From contig QALR01000015.1 in assembly GCA_003150035.1 (NCBI GenBank), forward strand, positions 1-64,000: a stretch of DNA of 64,000 bases, in the 5' to 3' direction. The position numbers and the translations under genes were made by a program. The DNA comes from Clostridiales bacterium (GTDB lineage: Bacteria; Bacillota; Clostridia; Oscillospirales; CAG-272). The notes beneath the pieces are model-generated. The model was not told the DNA's origin, did not search any database, and worked only from the letters and a program-made list of their open reading frames with translations. Below, piece by piece: positions 61,021-64,000 of the stretch (position 1 is the first letter of the stretch; every line of letters begins with the position of its first letter).

Positions 61021-62424
61021 ATGTATCTCAGCCTGAATGACAGCGGAATCACCATTGAAACGCTCGCAAAATCCGCATGCGGGACCATAAGCGGAACCTC
61101 CGACGCCGGTCTTACGGCTTACGGGATCTCCATCGATTCCAGAACCACAAAAAAAGCCGACGCTTTTATCGCGATCAGAGGAGACAAATTTGACGGTCAC
61201 GATTTTCTTTCTGATGCTGCGAGAGCGGGAGCTGTTTTTGCCGTGGTGGAAAAAGTTCCGGAGAACTGCCCTATACCTTGTGTTGTCGTAGAGGATACCA
61301 GACGTGCGCTTGGCAGCATCGCGCACGCGTATCGCCAGCTGTTCCGCACCATTTCAGTCGCTGTAACCGGAAGCGTCGGAAAAACCACGACCAAGCAGTT
61401 TATTTATTCCGTTCTTGACACAAAATATAGAACGAATGAATCGCACGGAAACTTCAACAACGAGATTGGTCTGCCTCTGACGCTGCTCGGACTTACCGCT
61501 GTCCATAAGGCGCTCGTCGTAGAAATGGGGATGAACCACCGCGGAGAGATTTCCGAGCTTTCTAAAATGGTGGAGCCGGATATTTCCGTCATCACAGGCA
61601 TCGGAACCGCTCATATTGAAAATCTAGGCACGAGAGAAAATATTCGGGATGCCAAGATGGAAATCATAGACGGAATGAAGCCTGGCGGCATCCTGATTCT
61701 CAATGGAGACGATCCCCTGCTGCGCGATGTGGAAGCTGACGGCATCTGCAAAATCTACATCGGAATTGAAAATGAGGACTGTACCTACAGCGCAAAAAAT
61801 ATCCGTATGTTCGCCGAGCATATGCTCTTCGACATCCGCCTGCACGACGGAGAAATCATGAACAATGTGCGGGTCAACGTCATCGGCCGCCATAACATTT
61901 ACAACGCCCTTGTCGCCTGCGTATGCGGTATTCTGCTCGGCGTGCCGGAAGAAAAAATCCGCTATGGACTTCTCAATTTTTCTCCGGCCGAGATGAGGCA
62001 GCACATTGAGGAGAAAAACGGAATTACCATCATCGAGGACTGCTACAACGCCAATCCGGAATCCATGTCCGCGGGACTTGACGTTCTTTGCCATACCGCA
62101 AAAAAGAAAAAGCTGCGTCCTATCGCCGTGCTTGGCGATATGTTGGAGCTTGGGCATGTTTCAAGGCAGGCACATTTTGATATTGGCAACGAAGCGGCAA
62201 GAAAAGGTGTTGAACGTCTGATTACCTTTGGCAAAGCGGCGCGCGATATTGCCGAAGGTGCGCTTGCTGCAGGCATGAAAAAGGAACAGATCACGATCAT
62301 CGAGGATACGGAAAACGCCGAAAAAGCGGCGGATATCATCAAATCTATCATTGAAAGGGGAGACGCGGTGCTCTTCAAGGCAAGCCGCGCTATGGAACTC
62401 GAGAGAGTGATCAAATTGATTTAA
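61021..62424 (+). CDS. murF: UDP-MurNAc-tripeptide D-Ala-D-Ala ligase
   Basis: This 467-residue Mur ligase adds D-Ala-D-Ala to complete the pentapeptide precursor. The ATP motif is VTGSVGKTTTKQF, followed by EMGMNHRGEISELS, the ribose/Mg site YNANPESM and LGDMLELG. The ATG follows murE by nine bases. Length is normal for the family. Confidence 0.95.
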   Translation: MYLSLNDSGITIETLAKSACGTISGTSDAGLTAYGISIDSRTTKKADAFIAIRGDKFDGHDFLSDAARAGAVFAVVEKVPENCPIPCVVVEDTRRALGSIAHAYRQLFRTISVAVTGSVGKTTTKQFIYSVLDTKYRTNESHGNFNNEIGLPLTLLGLTAVHKALVVEMGMNHRGEISELSKMVEPDISVITGIGTAHIENLGTRENIRDAKMEIIDGMKPGGILILNGDDPLLRDVEADGICKIYIGIENEDCTYSAKNIRMFAEHMLFDIRLHDGEIMNNVRVNVIGRHNIYNALVACVCGILLGVPEEKIRYGLLNFSPAEMRQHIEEKNGITIIEDCYNANPESMSAGLDVLCHTAKKKKLRPIAVLGDMLELGHVSRQAHFDIGNEAARKGVERLITFGKAARDIAEGALAAGMKKEQITIIEDTENAEKAADIIKSIIERGDAVLFKASRAMELERVIKLI

Positions 62425-62436
62425 CGGAGAGAACAC

Positions 62437-63438
62437 ATGCTGAAGGTTTTCATTTTATCGGTTGTCTTGACACTAATATTGACCGTGCTTTTTTCTAAAA
62501 AATTTATTCCTGCACTTATCAGCCGAAAGATGGGACAGCCGATACTGGAAATCGGTCCGAGATGGCACAAATCAAAGGAAGGTACGCCCACCATGGGCGG
62601 ACTTTTCTTCATTGCCGCCATTTTTATCGTGGGCATCCTCTTCTCTTTCTTTGTTTTTCCGAAAGAAGACCTGCCGCGCGTCTGGATCACCCTCGGCATG
62701 GCAGCCGCCTTTGGAGCCGTCGGCTTTATCGACGACCGCGCAAAGCTTCTGAAAAAGCAAAACGAAGGGCTGCGGGCTTATCAGAAATTTCTTTTTCAGG
62801 TCATTGTCGCGGCGGCTTATCTCTTTCTGATGACACTCTACGGCGGCCTTGATACAAAGGTCATTTTCCCTTTTCTCGACAAAACGGTGGACTTTGGTAT
62901 CGCCTACTACGGCTTCGCGATTATCCTCATCGTAGGCGTTAACAACAGCGTCAATCTGACGGACGGTATTGACGGACTCTGTGCATCTGTCACCGCCACC
63001 GTCGCTGCGTTCTTCGCGGTATGCGGATTCCGCCTCCCGACGCTCCTCTCTCCTGAGCATGCAAGCGACCCTACGCTTGCCGTCCTTGCCGGCATGACGT
63101 TTGGCGCCTGCATCGGCTTTCTTGTGTATAACTGGAATCCCGCAAGGGTTTTCATGGGAGACACCGGTTCTCTGTTTCTCGGCGGAATGGTTGCGGGACT
63201 TGCTTTTCTTCTTAACGTCCCGCTTGTCATCCTTGTCGTCGGACTCTTTTACGTGATAGAAGCGGCGTCCGTCATTCTTCAGGTCGGATTCTTTAAATTG
63301 ACTCATGGCAAAAGACTTTTCAAAATGGCACCCATCCATCATCATTTTGAAAAATGCGGATGGAGTGAGCCTGGCATCGCAGCGTTTGGGATTCTCCTCA
63401 CCGCTGTCATAGCAGTTTTTTCCTATTGCTTTCTGTAA
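62437..63438 (+). CDS. mraY: Phospho-MurNAc-pentapeptide transferase (lipid I synthase)
   Basis: This 333-residue protein has about ten membrane helices and the PNPT signatures GTPTMGGLFF, FIDDRAKLLKKQN (catalytic Asp pair), NLTDGIDGL and MGDTGSLFLGG, then the loop PIHHHFEKCGW. It attaches phospho-MurNAc-pentapeptide to undecaprenyl phosphate. It starts 12 bases after murF. Confidence 0.95.
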   Translation: MLKVFILSVVLTLILTVLFSKKFIPALISRKMGQPILEIGPRWHKSKEGTPTMGGLFFIAAIFIVGILFSFFVFPKEDLPRVWITLGMAAAFGAVGFIDDRAKLLKKQNEGLRAYQKFLFQVIVAAAYLFLMTLYGGLDTKVIFPFLDKTVDFGIAYYGFAIILIVGVNNSVNLTDGIDGLCASVTATVAAFFAVCGFRLPTLLSPEHASDPTLAVLAGMTFGACIGFLVYNWNPARVFMGDTGSLFLGGMVAGLAFLLNVPLVILVVGLFYVIEAASVILQVGFFKLTHGKRLFKMAPIHHHFEKCGWSEPGIAAFGILLTAVIAVFSYCFL

Positions 63439-63485
63439 AGAAAAGTACTACACTATATTTGTTAACCAAAAAAAGAGGTGCTAAG

Positions 63486-64000
63486 GTGGCAAGAACAAAT
63501 GAAAAAACAGCATATACCGGGAACCGGGCTCCCACAGCGCCCGCAGAGCGCGGGAATCCTGTCAAAGAATTCCTGCATGAGCTTGTCAGCTCTGACGGGA
63601 CGACGGTCTACCGCGTCCGCGGCGGTGTTGACAAGCCCTTTTTGATTCTGGTTGTCCTGCTTGTCTGCTTCGGCTCTGTTATGGTCTCCTCCGCCGGTTA
63701 CGTATATGCCGAGGCCAATATGGGCGGAGACAGCTTCTATTTTATCAAAAAGCAGCTTGTCTGGGCAGTCATCGGAATCATCGCAATGATCGGCATGTCC
63801 GTCGTCGACTATGGTTTCCTAAAGAAAATGACGCTCCCGATTTTCGGCGTCAGCTACGTTCTTCTCTGGTGTGTTTTTCTGCCCGGGATTGGCACGTCGG
63901 CAAAAGGCGCAAGACGTTGGGTGGAAATCGGGCCCATTCAGTTCCAACCATCCGAAATCATGAAATTTGCTCTTGTGCTGCTGCTTTCACTTTACATATC
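63486..64000 (+). CDS. ftsW: FtsW/SpoVE SEDS-family peptidoglycan polymerase (partial)
   Basis: The 5' 171 codons are visible before the window ends. After a polar 45-residue N-terminal region (MARTNEKTAYTGNRAPTAP), membrane helices begin (FLILVVLLVCFGSVMVSSAG), and the SEDS signatures KKQLVWAVIGIIAM and RWVEIGPIQFQPSEIMKFA are present. SEDS proteins polymerise glycan strands with a class B PBP such as the one encoded here. A GTG with GAGGTG upstream is the start. Whether it is FtsW (division) or SpoVE (cortex) cannot be told from this part. Confidence 0.9.
   Translation, partial: MARTNEKTAYTGNRAPTAPAERGNPVKEFLHELVSSDGTTVYRVRGGVDKPFLILVVLLVCFGSVMVSSAGYVYAEANMGGDSFYFIKKQLVWAVIGIIAMIGMSVVDYGFLKKMTLPIFGVSYVLLWCVFLPGIGTSAKGARRWVEIGPIQFQPSEIMKFALVLLLSLYI

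Overview
The window looks like a chromosomal contig from an anaerobic, probably spore-forming Clostridia (Bacillota) species. Supporting signs are a PerR/reverse-rubrerythrin operon, a SpoVD-type PASTA penicillin-binding protein in the dcw cluster, a BclA-like collagen protein with its own glycosyltransferase, an IspH-S1 fusion, and MurE with the meso-diaminopimelate motif DNPR. No rRNA, tRNA or CRISPR array was recognised. Species cannot be named from the sequence alone.

Region 1 (1 to about 5.7 kb) is the right part of an integrated mobile element, visibly more A+T-rich than the rest. It holds a sigma-like regulator, a structured non-coding segment that may be HEARO/omega-RNA-like, a MazF-type toxin, a very small SHOCT-like ORF, and three overlapping large serine recombinase genes. 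The middle recombinase lacks the catalytic domain.

Region 2 (5.8 to 20.9 kb) is regulatory and transport-rich. It contains a MerR regulator facing a DUF4097-like lipoprotein across a textbook 19-bp-spacer MerR promoter, a kinase-fold protein, perR-rubrerythrin, a LytTR/GHKL two-component pair followed by a heterodimeric ABC exporter, a DUF975 membrane protein, galE, a polysaccharide deacetylase, a second candidate RNA, an ECF sigma factor with a small membrane protein, and an excisionase-like DNA-binding protein.

Region 3 (21 to 31 kb) begins with an operon of a leucine-rich-repeat protein, ribF, a D,D-carboxypeptidase homologue that has lost its catalytic serine and two other motif residues, and a small membrane protein. 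It continues with a BFD-like ferredoxin, a lipoprotein, a long-form guaA and an ABC-2 transporter operon.

Region 4 (31 to 47 kb) has a DeoR regulator with a perfect operator over its own -35 box, leading an E2-E3-E1 2-oxoacid dehydrogenase operon in which E1 alpha and beta are fused. It then has a DUF3737 protein, an M28 peptidase, an acyl carrier protein with an acyl-activating enzyme, the glycosyltransferase/collagen pair, and the salvage genes cdd and deoB.

Region 5 (47 to 64 kb) has a ferritin-like protein, then a tightly packed operon (ABC-F ATPase, YhiN-like flavoprotein, cmk, plsC, ispH-rpsA), a lipoprotein, and the division/cell-wall cluster mraZ-rsmH-ftsL-spoVD-murE-murF-mraY-ftsW. 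That cluster is preceded by 10-bp-spaced MraZ boxes and its last gene runs off the window.
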